Origin: Ectocarpus siliculosus | Taxonomy: Eukaryota > Sar > Phaeophyceae > Ectocarpales > Ectocarpaceae | Reading direction: 5' to 3' | Length of the DNA: 64,000 bases | Assembly: GCA_000310025.1 (NCBI GenBank) | Contig: FN649751.1 | Location: forward strand, 2,035,978 to 2,099,977 | Shown here: positions 25,443 to 38,477 of the stretch, piece by piece | How positions within the stretch are numbered: the stretch's first letter is position 1 | Layout: the number at the start of each line of letters is the position of its first letter | Position numbers and translations under genes: made by a program | Notes under the pieces: model-generated | Database searches by the model: none | The model's input: the letters and a program-made list of their open reading frames with translations, nothing else | Told to the model about the DNA's origin: nothing

Positions 25443-28400
25443 GTATGTTTTTGCACGCCGCCGCCGCCGCCGATCGTGGAGTCGCCGCTGTATCGCTCTC
25501 CCTGGTCCACCTCCTTCCTGTTCGATGAATTGACCATGCCGCTGATGCTCCTACGGCGCACGCTGTCTGGTTGTTTTGGTTTGTGAACGGTTACGCCGGA
25601 GATTGGTTTCGTTTTTGTACATTTTTGGAGTCCCTTCTATTCTAGTCCCGCGGTTTGACATAGACTAATCTTTTTACAAGGGTGTTAACGGTTCTTCGTT
25701 GTGTAGTGTTAAAGCAAATTGCCGGAGGGGTTGAGGTTCCTCGCAGGGCCGACTGATACTGCTGTACGCGTTAGATAAACACGCGAGGCGTGTGGTACGG
25801 CAAAATCGTTTTCGTACGGGTGTGTCTAGAGGAGAGAGGGTGTATTTGACGGCGTCACGCATCTGCCGTGCGGCTACATAGCACAATGGAAAACTCGCCG
25901 GAAATCACCGCGGCAGCAAGCGGTATTACCGGTGTTGGGGCGCTGCGCTAGACGGTGTTCCGTCGCGTCATGTAACCACACAAGTTGTTTCCGGTGTATG
26001 CATGTGGTATGCCACTCTTAGTGTGAATTCTGTTGTTCTTACAGGGGAAGCGTGTTTGGTGCTTCGGATGGGGAGGGGTGCGTGTCCGCGTGTTGTATGC
26101 GCCTGTTTCTTGTGCGGCTGCAACAGGGGTTCTGTAAGACAGTAGTAGGTTTTGACACCACTGCTGTTCATCTAGAATCTTGGGGTCAAGGCTACTGTAA
26201 CAGGGGGGGTCTGTGAAATAGATTTTGATTCTACCGTTCATGTAAGAATCTTGTGTTCCGAGGCTGCAAGAAGGGGTCCGTGTGACAGATTTTGTACTGC
26301 AGTTCATTAGAACGTTGCTGAGGCTGCAAAGGAAAGGTCTGTGCAACAGACTCTTGATACGCCACCCAGCTTCTTCTGTGCGAACGAGGTAGTTCCACGT
26401 GTGTATTCTATCACCCCATCCCGCCAGCCCCCCCCCCCCCCCCCCCCCAAGGGGGGGAAAAAGGGGCCAGGCCGGGGCCCTTTTTTGGGTAAAAAAAAAG
26501 GGGGGGAAAGGGTTCCCCAAAAACCCCCGGGGGGGAAATTTTTGGGCCCCTTTTTTTGACCGGGCCTCCCAAAGGGTGTTTCCCGGGGAACGGGGGGTCG
26601 GGGGGTTGTTTTCCGGGGGGTAAAAAAAAATTTAAAAAAAACCCGGGGACCGAACTTTGTTTTTTTGCCCCCGGGGGGTTTTCTTCCCTCAAAAAGGGGT
26701 GGGCCCCCCCCCGCTTTTGTATTTTGGGGAAAATTTTTGGGGATCCTTGGGTGTTCCCCTTCGTCTGAAAAATTNNNNNNNNNNNNNNNNNNNNNNNNNN
26801 NNNNNNNNNNNNNNNNNNNNNNNNNNNNNNNNNNNNNNNNNNNNNNNNNNNNNNNNNNNNNNNNNNNNNNNNNNTTTTTTGTTTTTTGAAGGGGGGGGGG
26901 GGGGTTTCCCGTTTTTTTTGCCCCCTTTTTTTTGGGGGGGGCCAACGGGGTTTTTTAAAACCATTTTTGGTTTTTACCCCCCCTTTTTTTTTTTTAAATT
27001 TTGGGGGCAAAGGTTTTTTAAACGGGGGGGGTTTGGAAAAAAATTTTTGTTTTTCCCTTTCATTTAAAAATTTTTTTTTCCGGGGCTCCAAAAAGGGGCC
27101 CTTGGACAAATTTTTTTACCCCATTTCTTTAAAACTTTGGGGGGGCCCAAAAAAAAAGTTTTTGCCAAAAAATTTTTTTTCCCCCCCCCGGTTTTTTTTG
27201 GGGAAAGGGGGTCTTTCCCCGGGTTTTTTTTTTCCCCCCTTCCCCCCCCCCCCCCCCCCCCCCCCCCCCGAAGCGGGCTAACATGGGTCTAGTCCGTGTC
27301 TCTTTTTGGGTTACATATAATGCGGGAGAGAGCGTTCAGCATGAACCGCTGCGTGTGAAGTTTTGGCGCGCTTTCTTTGGACCGGGCATCGTAAGGCTGT
27401 GTTCCGTGGGATCGGGAGTCGTGGGGCTGTGTTCCGTGGTGCTAAAAAAGTATTTAGTATATACCTGGGTACAGTACTTGACTTTGTGTCGCCGGCAGCG
27501 TTTCAATCCATCAAGACGGGTTGTGCTCGACACTGCTTGTGTATATGGGGCAAATTTTTTGGGTATCTTTGGTTGTTCCCTTCTGTCTGAGTAGTTCTGA
27601 CCGCTGTGTCCTTTTGGGTAGACCTTGCGAGTGGGCCAGGTTGTGGCGGTGATGGTGGCGACTTGTGTTATGAGTAATTTGCCCCATGAATTGGTTTAGT
27701 CTATACAGCGATAGGTTGTGTATTGGGTCCGCCCTGGTTTTCTATGCCACACTTTTTGTCTCTTCATGTCAGCTAATTTTTTGCGTCTTGTTGCTAGGTA
27801 AGCGTTGTTGCTAGAACGACGAGAATCCCTCGGTTTTCATCTCCGCCAAGCTAGCGGCAGCGCGTTGTTCTGTAGGACCAAACGCTACTTTTCGGAGAGT
27901 GGTGTTGAGGGCTATATATGCGACATCACGTTGGTGCGTAGCCATAGCGGACGGTGCTGCTATGTACGACACTCTCAGACGCAAACTATGTTTGGATTTT
28001 TCATGTCAGGCTTGAATGCCCCCCGAGACAACCTACAATACTAGTAGACGACAGTAGGCGGTGCGTGTTTCGCGGGTTCCAACGTTCTAAAGAGCCACCA
28101 GCCGCGTTGGTAAGTGTAGAATTGGTATTTGCATACTTCATGTGTAAAACGGGTTGGTGCAACATGGTTCAGTTCTAATGAAATTGATACTGGCGTGTGC
28201 ATTCGTACCTACCTGTAAACGAACGGGTTGATTCAACATGCTTGTGTTGGAGTGGAATTGGTATATGCGCACCTACATAGATAGAATGGGTTCAACATGC
28301 TTGTGTTCGAAATGGCGACACGGCCGCCGTCTCTAAACAAACGTCGTGAAGAAGACGATCATCATTGGACAGTTGTGTATGTGCATCGATCGCCCGCCCC

Positions 28401-30322
28401 GGCAGCGTGGGTTGCTTGTCGTCAACGAACACCCTACCACATGTACATCGCCAGCATGTGTTGAATGGAGACATGCAAAAGGGGCGTGTATCTTGTTTCG
28501 TTCGTTCCCAGGGCTTTGGTTTCGCTTTAAGCTCGGAGAAACGGGTTCACGAAAAGTCTGCAAACCGTTTCAACATGTGGGCTCTCGCAGTCGAGGTTTG
28601 TGTGGAATCTCCCTATTTCTACGATTGACTACTCTTGGTGAAGTCGGACTAAATAATTCCTGGTTGGGATTTGATTGTGCTCCGTCCGATGAATACATGA
28701 CGTCCAACAGACTCGAAAATCATTCGGTCGGCCTACTTTCGACGGCGCTAACCGGCTGGGCAATGAAAAAGTCATCAGACGCTGTGTGTTTTCATCATAA
28801 CTGTGGTACGCGTTTGAAACAGACGATAATTCCCGCAGGTCGACTCACACCAAGGGTACTGGACGGGGGGGGGGGGGGGTCTCTCGGTCTCCCCTGATGA
28901 ACGAACTAGAACTCGTTGCTTCGCCCAATACACCAAGCCGTGCATATGCTCAAGTGAACACACACTTTCCATCATGTCATGTTGTGTTGCGCTTCAACAG
29001 CATTCCACACTCTTTGGTACTGATGTTTTTTTTCTAGAAAATAGTAATTTCGACAAGAGGATTGTAGGGCAACAAGACACGACAGTCAATTTCTCAGCCA
29101 AAAGACTCGGCGGCCGTTGCCGCGTTCTGCCGCCGCAGCCTATAGGCTGCATGGCGATGATGCTCCCCTTCGGATATAGCGGCGTATCCCACGTAGCCGC
29201 TGCGCTGCTACCTCTGCGGGCACTGTGCCGGTCGTGCGTGAAGCGCGTTCAGCTGTTGCATTGACAGGGCTAAGTGAGGCAAGTGGCAAAGATTCGAAAA
29301 GCACGGTCGTTTCCCAACACTCCCCTCCCCTCTTCTTCCTCTCGCGAGAGAGAACATGCCGTATACAACGTGAAAATACTCCGCATCCCAAAAGACACCC
29401 AAAGCGACACGCGTGTCAAACGCGACAACGCAGCACGCCGGAGACGGCGGACCGCGTGTTTTAACAAGACACACACAAAACACTCCACATCACATCTCTC
29501 AGGGTACACTCACACACGTTGCTGCTGCTGCTGCTGCTGCTGCTTCTGCCGCCGTATCCACATCCGTGACTTCACTATCTTCGGGCGGCGACGGCGGCGG
29601 CGGAAGTCCAAAATATACAAAGATCCTACACACCCCATCGCTTCCGCTACCTCCCTCGGGTCATTACCACGTGCTCCCCGTGCCCGTACCCCACGATCAT
29701 ACGCAAACACCACCAAAGAGCAAAAATCGGCACGCACATGTTGTGCCTGGCTGTCCTCTGGGAGAGAATACCAGACTACGCTACGCTTATCTACGATCCG
29801 CACAATGTCGCTCCGGTTGTGTTACCCCTCCGACAAAATAGATCAATTCTTGCTGAGATGGGTGCCCAGCACCATTTTAGCACCAAACGGGGCGCTCGGC
29901 TTCTTTGTTAAATTCAACAGGCAAAAAATAACTGCTGCCAACGCGAAACGGCAATTCCTTGCAGTCTCTACTTTTGGCACGAGCATAATGGCCGGGGGGG
30001 GGGTACAAGGGGGGTTCGCACCCACTACTTCGGCGTTCGAAAAATCGGAATGTCAACGACAACCGCATCCTGCACTGCGGTGACAGCAGCAGCGACAGCA
30101 ACAGCAACAGCAATACCCAAAAGGCCCTTATCCAGGCCGGCCAATCGGTGTGTGACCTCTCCACTTAAAAACATCCACCACTAGACAACAAAACAAACGC
30201 ACCGCAAAAAAAAATTAAAAAAATATATTTTATGTACCCAGAGCTTTCGCTCGGTCCGCAGGCAGGCTTCCATGCACGCTATACAGCAGCGACGGCTTCC
30301 GCCAACGCCACACCCTGGGCGA
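25443..30322. other. Gene-poor region with false assembly gap
   Basis: I see no supported exon. A degenerate tandem repeat of about 60 bp lies at 26160-26350 (shared AGGCTGCAA and GTCTGTG blocks), and a 31-bp tandem pair at 27385-27442. 26431-27269 is an assembly artefact described separately. Long open frames at 28346-28897 and 29274-30083 on the plus strand show no family signal. The right end lies downstream of the metallophosphoesterase and may include its 3' untranslated region. Confidence 0.4.
26431..27269. other. Low-quality duplicate sequence around a spurious 100-N gap
   Basis: 26449-26774 is a homopolymer-smeared copy of the good sequence at 27270-27595. 26875-27239 is a smeared copy of the good sequence ending at 26430. 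Both flank poly-C tracts (26431-26448 and 27239-27269). The N run is 26775-26874. Features or variants called here should be ignored. Confidence 0.85.
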
Positions 30323-33300
30323 TCAAACCCAAATGTCGAAGAATATGGGCTGCTGGTTCTCGTCCTGCGCGGCGTTTATGTACACGGTGTCGTCCTTCCT
30401 GATGATGCCGTGGGAGTTGTGGACGTGGCCAAACACGTGGACCTGTTCGGCGGCCAATCAGCAAGCAAGCATGCCCGATTGTCCAGAAGAAGAGGGAAAG
30501 GGGGGCGGTGGAGGCGGTGAGGACAGGGACAAGACTCATTACACGTGCGACCTGGCGCTCAACCTACGGCGGCGAATGGCACCGGACCCTACATCCATCC
30601 AAGGGAAAAACAACACCGCTGGAACACCAATGCAACTGATGTGCAGTACGTCAGCAACTTAGGCTGCTGTGGTACTCGTCTGCTGTTTGCTCTACTGTAC
30701 AGGGGGATCCTCGCTGTGTAAATTTTGTTGCCGGGAATTGGGGGGTTGCGGAGCGGGGGTCCCGGTGCTACGTATCTGTCAAGACGACAATATGAAGGGT
30801 GGCTGGCACCCCGACGTTGAGCGAAAATACCAGACTGCTGACAACGGACAGAGCAAAAAAAAAAAAAAAAACAAGGGCGGGATGCTGCTTTTTTCCTGAT
30901 GCTTCACTCTTGGACAGCGGTGGCGTGCGCACCTTTGGCTTCAACTCGGCCACTCGGTCCGTCAGGCTCCAGCTTCCCCAGTGCGCGAAGCTGTGCACCC
31001 GCCAACGACAGCGGCAGCAGCAGCAGCAGCAGCAGCAGAAATAACAGCAACAAGACAAAGGTTCAGCGTGGAGCCTTTCAGTTCAGCGAGTGCTCGGGGG
31101 TGAACTAACTGCCCTGCGTCGGGCGAGCCACCTCGTTGCTGTGTGGTACTCCTGCACAAGGGGACACGATCGCCCGCACTCTGGCTTGGCGCCTCAGACA
31201 CAACGCTAGGGCTTGGTCTAAATCTACCACGAGCCTTTCAACTACTGTGTGGTTCTTTTATACCTCATACCAAGGATGCGACAAAGACGATTTTTGCATG
31301 GGTTGTTCCGGGGGAGTCGAGAAGTGAGGGCTTTCGCGGCTGAGGGCTAGATTGTAATGGCGAGCCGAACGCGAACGACAACAAACACCGGCAAAAAACA
31401 ACAACAACGACAACACCACCTCATTCAGCCGCGATAGCAGGCAGCAGCAGCAGCAACAACAACATCGTATCTGCAAACAGCGCGTGCCGATCTACCATCA
31501 AAAACGCAAGCAACAACACGTGTTATCCACCTATGCATACCTTCGATGAGTCTCTCCGCACACCGGGCAAGGGTCCGCTTTCGCGTGGCTGCCGCGGTCG
31601 AACGCAAGATCCAGCCTGTTGAATGGCGGCATGTGCGTCAGGAGAATGTCCACGCCCTCCGGAATCGCGGACCACACGCCCTCCAGCTGCGCGCCCCTGC
31701 AGCTGAACCCCTGTTGGGGGAAAAACGTAAGCACGCCAACACAACAATGACAACAATAGTCGTTGCAATTAGTCGTTGAGGGTGGAGCGAGTGACCCGAC
31801 TGGGCCAGCTCGGCGGGAGTGTGAGTCGCGGGGTGCGGGAGTGTGGGTCCGCGTGTAAGATTCTTCGCGGGGTGTATCCGGGGTAGGGAGGCATCCTTGC
31901 CGTCTTTTTTGCCTCCGAGCGTGGTTCACGGAGGAGCGTACGGGCATCTGGTTCACGGGACCCAAGGGCATCTCAGTCGAGACAGCAGTGGCCATCAACT
32001 GTTTCAGAGCCCCGTATGCACGTGAAATTATTCCACCGGCGGTATGTACTCTACTAAACCACCGTGCCTCTCTTGCACGCAATAAAAGCTCGTTGTTTCG
32101 TTTTGCCGTCTGCTGAACGCTGCGCTCTTGTCGAGGCTAGCGGTGAAGGAAGCCTCAAAGAGCTTTCCGGAAGAAACAAGGGCGTGCGCGTGACGTGTGT
32201 GTAGCAGCTGAGGTCGCCCGGGGAACGAGAGAAACGGGGCCAACACTACAATACACGCCAAATGTTTCGGTCTGTTTCTCTCCACACGAGCTCGCCGCCA
32301 GACATCTCCACAACAGCAGCCCGTGATCACAAGCATAGTGAATGGCGTGTCTACAACAGTCCGTGATCACAAGCAAAGTGTACGCCCAAAAATAAACGCC
32401 ACGAGGTGAAAGAAGGGTAAATAGAACAGGAGGAGGGGGGGGCGGCCTCTCATGGGCACCTACAAAACAACGGACGGGGGCGAGAAAGCCACACGCGTGC
32501 GCGGCAACAAATGGTGCAGGCAGCAGCAAGCGTGCGGCTCACGAACAAGCCCCCATTCTCTGCAAAGGACACACCAAGCAATCTATTAACATCAGCATAG
32601 TGACAATACCATCAGGGAACCGTTCTCGACTACACGGCAGTCTTGAGAGCAGACACTGAGCCACTGTTTTTTTTGTTTTTGTTGTCACCACGCTCGACCT
32701 CACCATGTGGGACGAGTTCGTCCACGGAGTCCCGTAGAACTTGAGCCCCTCCACGGTTGTCTCGGAGTCTTCAAGGTAGGTCGCGTTGCTGCACAAAGAA
32801 CAACAAACACAAAAAGGAGCGAAGAAGAGGAAGGAAACAACAGGATGACCAATTGCAGAAACAAAAACAAAAAGAAAAAAATGGTACAACATACGTACGT
32901 GTAGCACGGCAGAAAGGGTGTGTAACATGTCGCGGCGTGACACGATGGAAGCCGCAAAAAGAGACATCACACAAACTGAAGAAACAACGCACAAAGGCCG
33001 CAACAAACTCGACTTCCGTGCTGCGGTGGCACATCGCCCCGCCACAACATTTTTGTTTTTTAGTAATGTTCCTGCTTGCAGCGTACTACTGACCTGACAA
33101 CGCACCGTAAAATACACCCCAACAAACACCGCTCCGTTTACAAAGCCAGCTTACGGAAAAAAGGACGGTGGCGTTCATGTCCTCGGGTCGGAAAAAAATA
33201 AAAATAAAACGCCACACAGCAAGCAGGCGGCGGCCTCTTCTGCAACTACACCGCTCTTCGACAAAAGCCTGCCCGTCCGAACATCGCTCGTTGCAGACGC

Positions 33301-35690
33301 GCGTCGTCAACGCGCATCCACGTCACGACTTGCGTTGATGGCACGACGAAAAGGGGTGGGTGCCCCAATGTCCAGTCCAACACTGAATACATTCCGATCG
33401 AGGAATGGGACAAACCAAACCAAAAAAGAACACGAGAAGACTTCCAAATTCTTCCATAGCGTGGCGTATCACCTCGACCGCGACACAATTTTTATCACCG
33501 CATGCAATTACTAATATTAGAACTGGCGATCGATCGCACGTGCGTGTGTGCGTGTGTGTGGCCGGGTCTCGAGTCCACCACCGTACGACCGGTGATACGG
33601 TCGCAATGGTCAGCCAGGGAGGTACCCCCCCCCCCCCCTCGCTCTTGCGCCGTACTCTATCTTGGGTTTGCATCTCATCGAAATTCCGTAAATTTCAAGA
33701 CGTTTGCATGTATGTGTTTTGCTTTTGATTCACACCGCAGCGTGTCACCGGCGTACTGTACCCGTCTATCAACAACTACAGAGTGGGTACTTGCTGTGTT
33801 GGCTCGTGTACACGTGCAAGCTCCCGCCGTGATGCGACCTACGTATCACGTCAATCGACACACAGGTCAGTAAAGAGACAAGTACTATGCTTTAGTCTCC
33901 TTTCGTGTAGACAGCTCTAAAATGCCACAACATGCGCCGAGCGGGGTTTTGGAAGCCAATTCTCGACCGGTCCACCCCGAAACAAGCATAAAAACGGGCG
34001 TTGCTGTGCGATATCTACTAGCAGAGGCCACTTAGCAGTGGGTAACAAATCACGAGGTTTTGGCGGTGTGAGCGGCTAAACTAGGAACACCGGAAGTAGT
34101 GATAGGGGCAGACCGATGACATGTTACAGCCGCGATCGGTTTGATGGCCGGGAAGCTGCAGCGGCCAAAATATCTGTAGAACCCCCCCCCCAATTTAGAA
34201 CACCGGAAGTAGTGATAGGGGCAGACCGATGACATGTTACAGCCGCGATCGGTTTGATGGCCGGGAAGCTGCAGCGGCCAAAATATCTGTAGAACCCCCC
34301 CCCCCCCCCTATATATGGCGCCATGTATGTGTCGATTGGCAGATAGGTATGTGTATCGCGATCCATTCGAGCTCCGGTCACCTTATACGGCGCTGTATCT
34401 GCTCTCTTGTGTAGTGGTTAAAGGCGATCTCGTGGTTGCCGGCGATGACGAGCTGACGGGAAGGGGGCGCCAAGCGCAGAGAGGGGGCATAGTTTCGTGA
34501 AATAGAGAAACAAAGAAAGAAGCAAAAACAAAATAATAAAACACGAGACACATGCAAAAAAAAAAGAAGAAGGAAAACGCAGCAGGCGACGAACATACCA
34601 CGGCGGCAACAGAGACACACAGACGCGGAACCGACGGGTACACACGAAAAAACACGGAAACACATATACGCGAACATCACAACCAGCTCGGCAACAGCTG
34701 CAAAAAAAAAAACAAGCAGAAATGCGTAGCCGCATATACGACGACAGTCGAAGATGTTACCCGAACCATGTCACAGCTCGAGACATGGCACACTGCCCCA
34801 AACGTTTTGCGGCAGCATTTCATTGCGTTCTGGAACATGAGCTCGTGGCCACAAGGGCAGAAAATCGAGCGAATAAAGCACACAACAACAATATAATCTG
34901 CAATTTCGCCTACCCGACGACCAAAACCCACCGAGACCTAGACCAACCATACCCTCCCTACCTTGTGCCGGTGCCCCAGAGAGCCCAGAAACCGGTCGAA
35001 ATCCTCCACGGCTGCCTCGAAGTCTCGCTGCTGAAGCTTTGTCGAAAAGTCGCCGCAGTGAATCAATATGTCGCCGTCTTGGAGCAGAATGTTTTCGTCG
35101 TCAAATCGCGTAGGCGGGCGCATGAAACCGCCGCGCGCAGAGACGGAAGCACACAAGGGAACGTAAACGAGATTAGCTTGTGGGGGAGACAGAAACCCTA
35201 TTTCTGCGTGTATCCTGCGTGTCTCCACGCGATTTTCTCAGGAATGGAAACAATAGACGAATGCACAAGAGCCAGCATCGTTTCGTCTGTCAAAACTACC
35301 GATCGATGTCGACACAAAAAAGAACGGATCTCCGAACGGTGGTACCAATCAACGCAAAAAATGCAAAAACAAAACGCAGCACCAGCATCTGCGCCACTGC
35401 CACCGAAAAACACACGCAAAAACGAGCCCGCCGAGAACAAATTAGCGCGATACGCGAGGCAACAAACTGCAGTACTTCCAAATTATACACAACACCCATG
35501 GGTCAACGGCACACACGACTCGTCTTCCATTTGTCAGCCGGTTGCGATTCTAATGCACCACAAAACACACCGTACATACCCGGTATCGTGTGCCGCATGG
35601 CGTGGTGTTTGCCGTGCGTGTCCGAAAGGCAAACGACCCTTAGCTTTCTACCTCGGGACTTGTCACCGCAGCACACAACGTCCGGGGCTC
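30323..35690 (-). CDS. Calcineurin-like metallophosphoesterase, MPPED / UPF0046 type
   Basis: Seven exons, 5' to 3': about 35688-35580, 35176-34962, 34452-34382, 32788-32704, 31710-31541, 30990-30933, 30442-30323. Intron phases agree at every junction. The two-metal phosphoesterase motifs appear in order: RVVCLSDTHGKHH, DGDILIHCGDFS, VIAGNHEIAFNHY, then ATYLEDSETTVEGLKFYGTP, GVDILLTHMPPF and VHVFGHVHNSHGI. The chain ends shortly after YINAA with a TGA. The order and the KFYGTPW block match the MPPED1/2 and UPF0046 group, which hydrolyse phosphodiesters such as cyclic nucleotides. About 26 residues between the first two motifs (NLVYVPLCASVSARGG and so on) and a CPVCGETH segment in exon 5 are not in the animal proteins. 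The first exon has an in-frame stop upstream and no ATG, so a further 5' exon must exist to the right of 35690; I did not find it. Confidence 0.88.
34086..34311. repeat. 113-bp perfect tandem duplication
   Basis: Two adjacent copies, starting at 34086 and 34199, are identical over about 105 bases and each ends in a poly-C tract. It lies in the intron between exons 3 and 4 of the metallophosphoesterase. Near identity suggests a very recent event. Confidence 0.9.
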
Positions 35691-38142
35691 CTGCTCAACA
35701 AAAATATGTCCGGGCAAACGACACGGCAGGGTCACGGTACGTTACGGATATACGTAAAAACGTGCTGCAGTCGGCCAATAGACATGCTTGTGTGATCGTG
35801 CCTCTTCTCCGCCCGTTTGCGGCCTCCGTGGCAGGCCGTACGCCCGACACCAAACGATGACATAAATAACCCCTTCGCATGCTGCCGTCTTGCTTCCAAG
35901 TTTGGTGCTTCACTCCTTGGTTGAGTGTGGATTGCCGTTCGGTCCGTTGCATTGCTGCCGCTGGCGCCGATATGCCTGAATCTGCAGGTGAGTGTTGCTG
36001 TTTCAATTTCAATGGCAGCAAACACTGGGTTCAGGATAAATGGCTGCCATCGTTGCTTTGGGTTTGGGGTCGCTCTTGCCACCCGACATTTTTAGTGGAG
36101 GCGCCCACGACTCCAGAACCTACGTGAAACACGCGTGCGGTTACAGTACGTCGCGTACGACACCACACCACCTGGGCCGAGCTTCAAACCTCCATCACTT
36201 CTCGATCACTTCGCGATGAAGAGGGTGTCAAGATGAACGGTACCTTGTGGGAATGCTCTCGATGAGACGGCGCACACCAACGCCATCATTTTCGGCGTCG
36301 TCGCTCTGTTTGCTTAGAGTAAATAGTTGAGCTTGTCGGTGCAGGGGGAGTTGTACCTTGTGCGCCCCGCGGTATGTAGATGCAGCTTCTATGAATGCTA
36401 TGCCCGCCACGTTGACTGTTTTTTATCGCTCTCGCTTCCTCTTCCTGTTGATGGTGGGCAGCAGCGCTACTACTCGACGCATCCCTTCCAAAATATCGGG
36501 CTGGCTTAATTCCCCCTCGTGTACTTTGGGTAAAAGACCGGCGGGGTATTTACATGTAGCCCCGTTGTCGCCACGAGTCCACTCCCTCTTACCCCCTCCC
36601 CCCCGGCCGCCGCGAGAGAAACTACAGATAAAATGTGGGACCCGTAATTAAGAAACGGTTCAATTTGGGTCGTGGTTCGTATGTATGCCCCCGCCTTAAA
36701 TTTGCATTGCCTAAATATGTGCAACAGGTGGTGCACTCGTCGCTAGTATCTCCTTCTGTTGTCGTTCATCCCGTGCTTCTGGTTGGGTGGATGGTGTTGC
36801 GATTGGGTAAGACTACATGTGCAAGCGGTCGTCGGCACAGGCTGCTGAGGGTTGGACCAGTGCAGCTACATCTGAGCCTTGGGGCAGCAACAATCCCCAA
36901 GCCTCTCACGGATCAGGGTCAATGACTTCCTTGTAGGGTATGTAGATTGCAGATGGCACTGAAGCTGCATTGGACGCTTACGCTACGATTTTCAAGACTG
37001 CGGCTGTCGACCCCTTTCCACAGCAACGTAGGTTCAAAATAAACTTGTCCGAATTCCCTGCGAAATCTATCCGTCTGGGGGAACAACTTCGCGCCAACCT
37101 GGAAAAAAGGACCCGATGCTGCCATGTAAGGAAGTCACTCGGCAAAACTCTGTACACGCCGCGTACATGTGATGCTGCCGGGGGAACATCGTATGGGGGG
37201 GCAGCCTTACGGCTTCGTGGGTTGACGACTCAACACTTCAACGACGACGCTGTCATGGTGCGGAGGCGGGTAGGCAACGGGAAAGCAGCCAAACAAACAC
37301 TGCGAGCGGCAGCGGGGCCTCCCGTCGTGCAAGGCAACACAGGAGGGAGCGCTGAGTGATACGTACACATGCTCTGGTGCATGGGTCGCATTGACCACGA
37401 GCAGGGGGTGCAGCGAGAGAGAGGAGAGCTCGGCGTGATGGGTGAGACGACAATGCACGCATCCTTCCAATTGCTATTTACTACACCGGTGTTGGATGAA
37501 CACGAAGAAGCAGTTCCGCGCTGCCAGCCTACATAGCAGTAACTCACTCAAGGCGAAGATGGTCGATCCATCCGAAGTCACTGCCGGCTCCTCAGCGCCT
37601 GCGCGAGGCACAGACCTCCCCTCCAGCCTCCGGCGGCCGCCTCTGCTGGGCGTGCTTGTCGGAGACGCTACATGACTGCGGAAGTTGTGGTGCTGGTCAA
37701 AGCTCGTGCTGCGCGATCTAATAACTCCGGCATCGGTGGATCTATCGAAACCACCTCTATTCCTGGACCCTCTCATGACTCGATGATGCTCACAATGCTC
37801 TCTGTCTACTACAACGCTGAGCAAGTTGAACAGCGCACTGCACTGGACTCTTGTCCTGGAGAGGCTGGGGGCTCCGCATGATGGTTGAATAATTACGGCA
37901 GAGAGCGATTCGCGTACCCCCCTCGCGCAGCCGCAGGCAGGATATCATGAGCCGCCCACACCGCACGCTCTGCCTCTTGGCCTGCTGCTTCTCCCCCCTC
38001 TTCCAAGTCTAGAATGATCAATGGTCACTCACAGCCTGACGATCTAGGCAATGGTCACCAGAGGGTATTGTATCCTTCAGGCGAAGAATCCAGGCCGTTG
38101 TTTTGGGAAGGAAGATCACCACAACGACACCGGCTCTCTGGT

Positions 38143-38477
38143 CTTGAAGAGAGTTGGCAGGGGCAACGGACGAGATGACGGGAGTCTTCGACCTCCTTGC
38201 GATGGCCATGGCTGATGGGGTAGGGGTTTCATGGTGGAAGCGTTGTGGCCTGTATGTATTCCGCTGCGAGGGCCCACCCCGTGAGGCAGCGACAAGTGAG
38301 CAATTTCTGATCCATCACATTTTCCTCGGCGGCTGGTGGCAACATGTCCGCCCATGCCCATGTATGCTGCAACATGTACCACATGTCTACCAGATGTAGA
38401 CACGTCGATAGTCTGATAACATCTGGTCGAGAAGGCAGGACCGCCGTTGCTGCAACCAACCCTCAGCCTCGCATGGT
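38143..38477 (+). repeat. Dispersed repeat, copy 1 (partner 59992-60363)
   Basis: Shares long blocks with 59992-60363, for example GATGACGGGAGTCTTCGACC, the CTACCAGATGTA block and TCGAGAAGGCA. Both copies keep a short frame beginning MTGVFDLL. I judge it a diverged transposon or duplicated-exon remnant. Confidence 0.75.

Noticed and set aside
26399-27281. Several open frames of Gly, Phe, Pro and Lys runs
   Set aside because: They come from smeared low-quality sequence around the false gap and are not real DNA.
28346-28897. 183-codon open frame on the plus strand
   Set aside because: No recognisable motif, no splice or codon support, and a poly-G tract at its end.
29274-30083. 269-codon open frame on the plus strand
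   Set aside because: Composition is low complexity (poly-Cys from a microsatellite, Arg runs), there is no family signal, and it lies in the 3' region of an opposite-strand gene.
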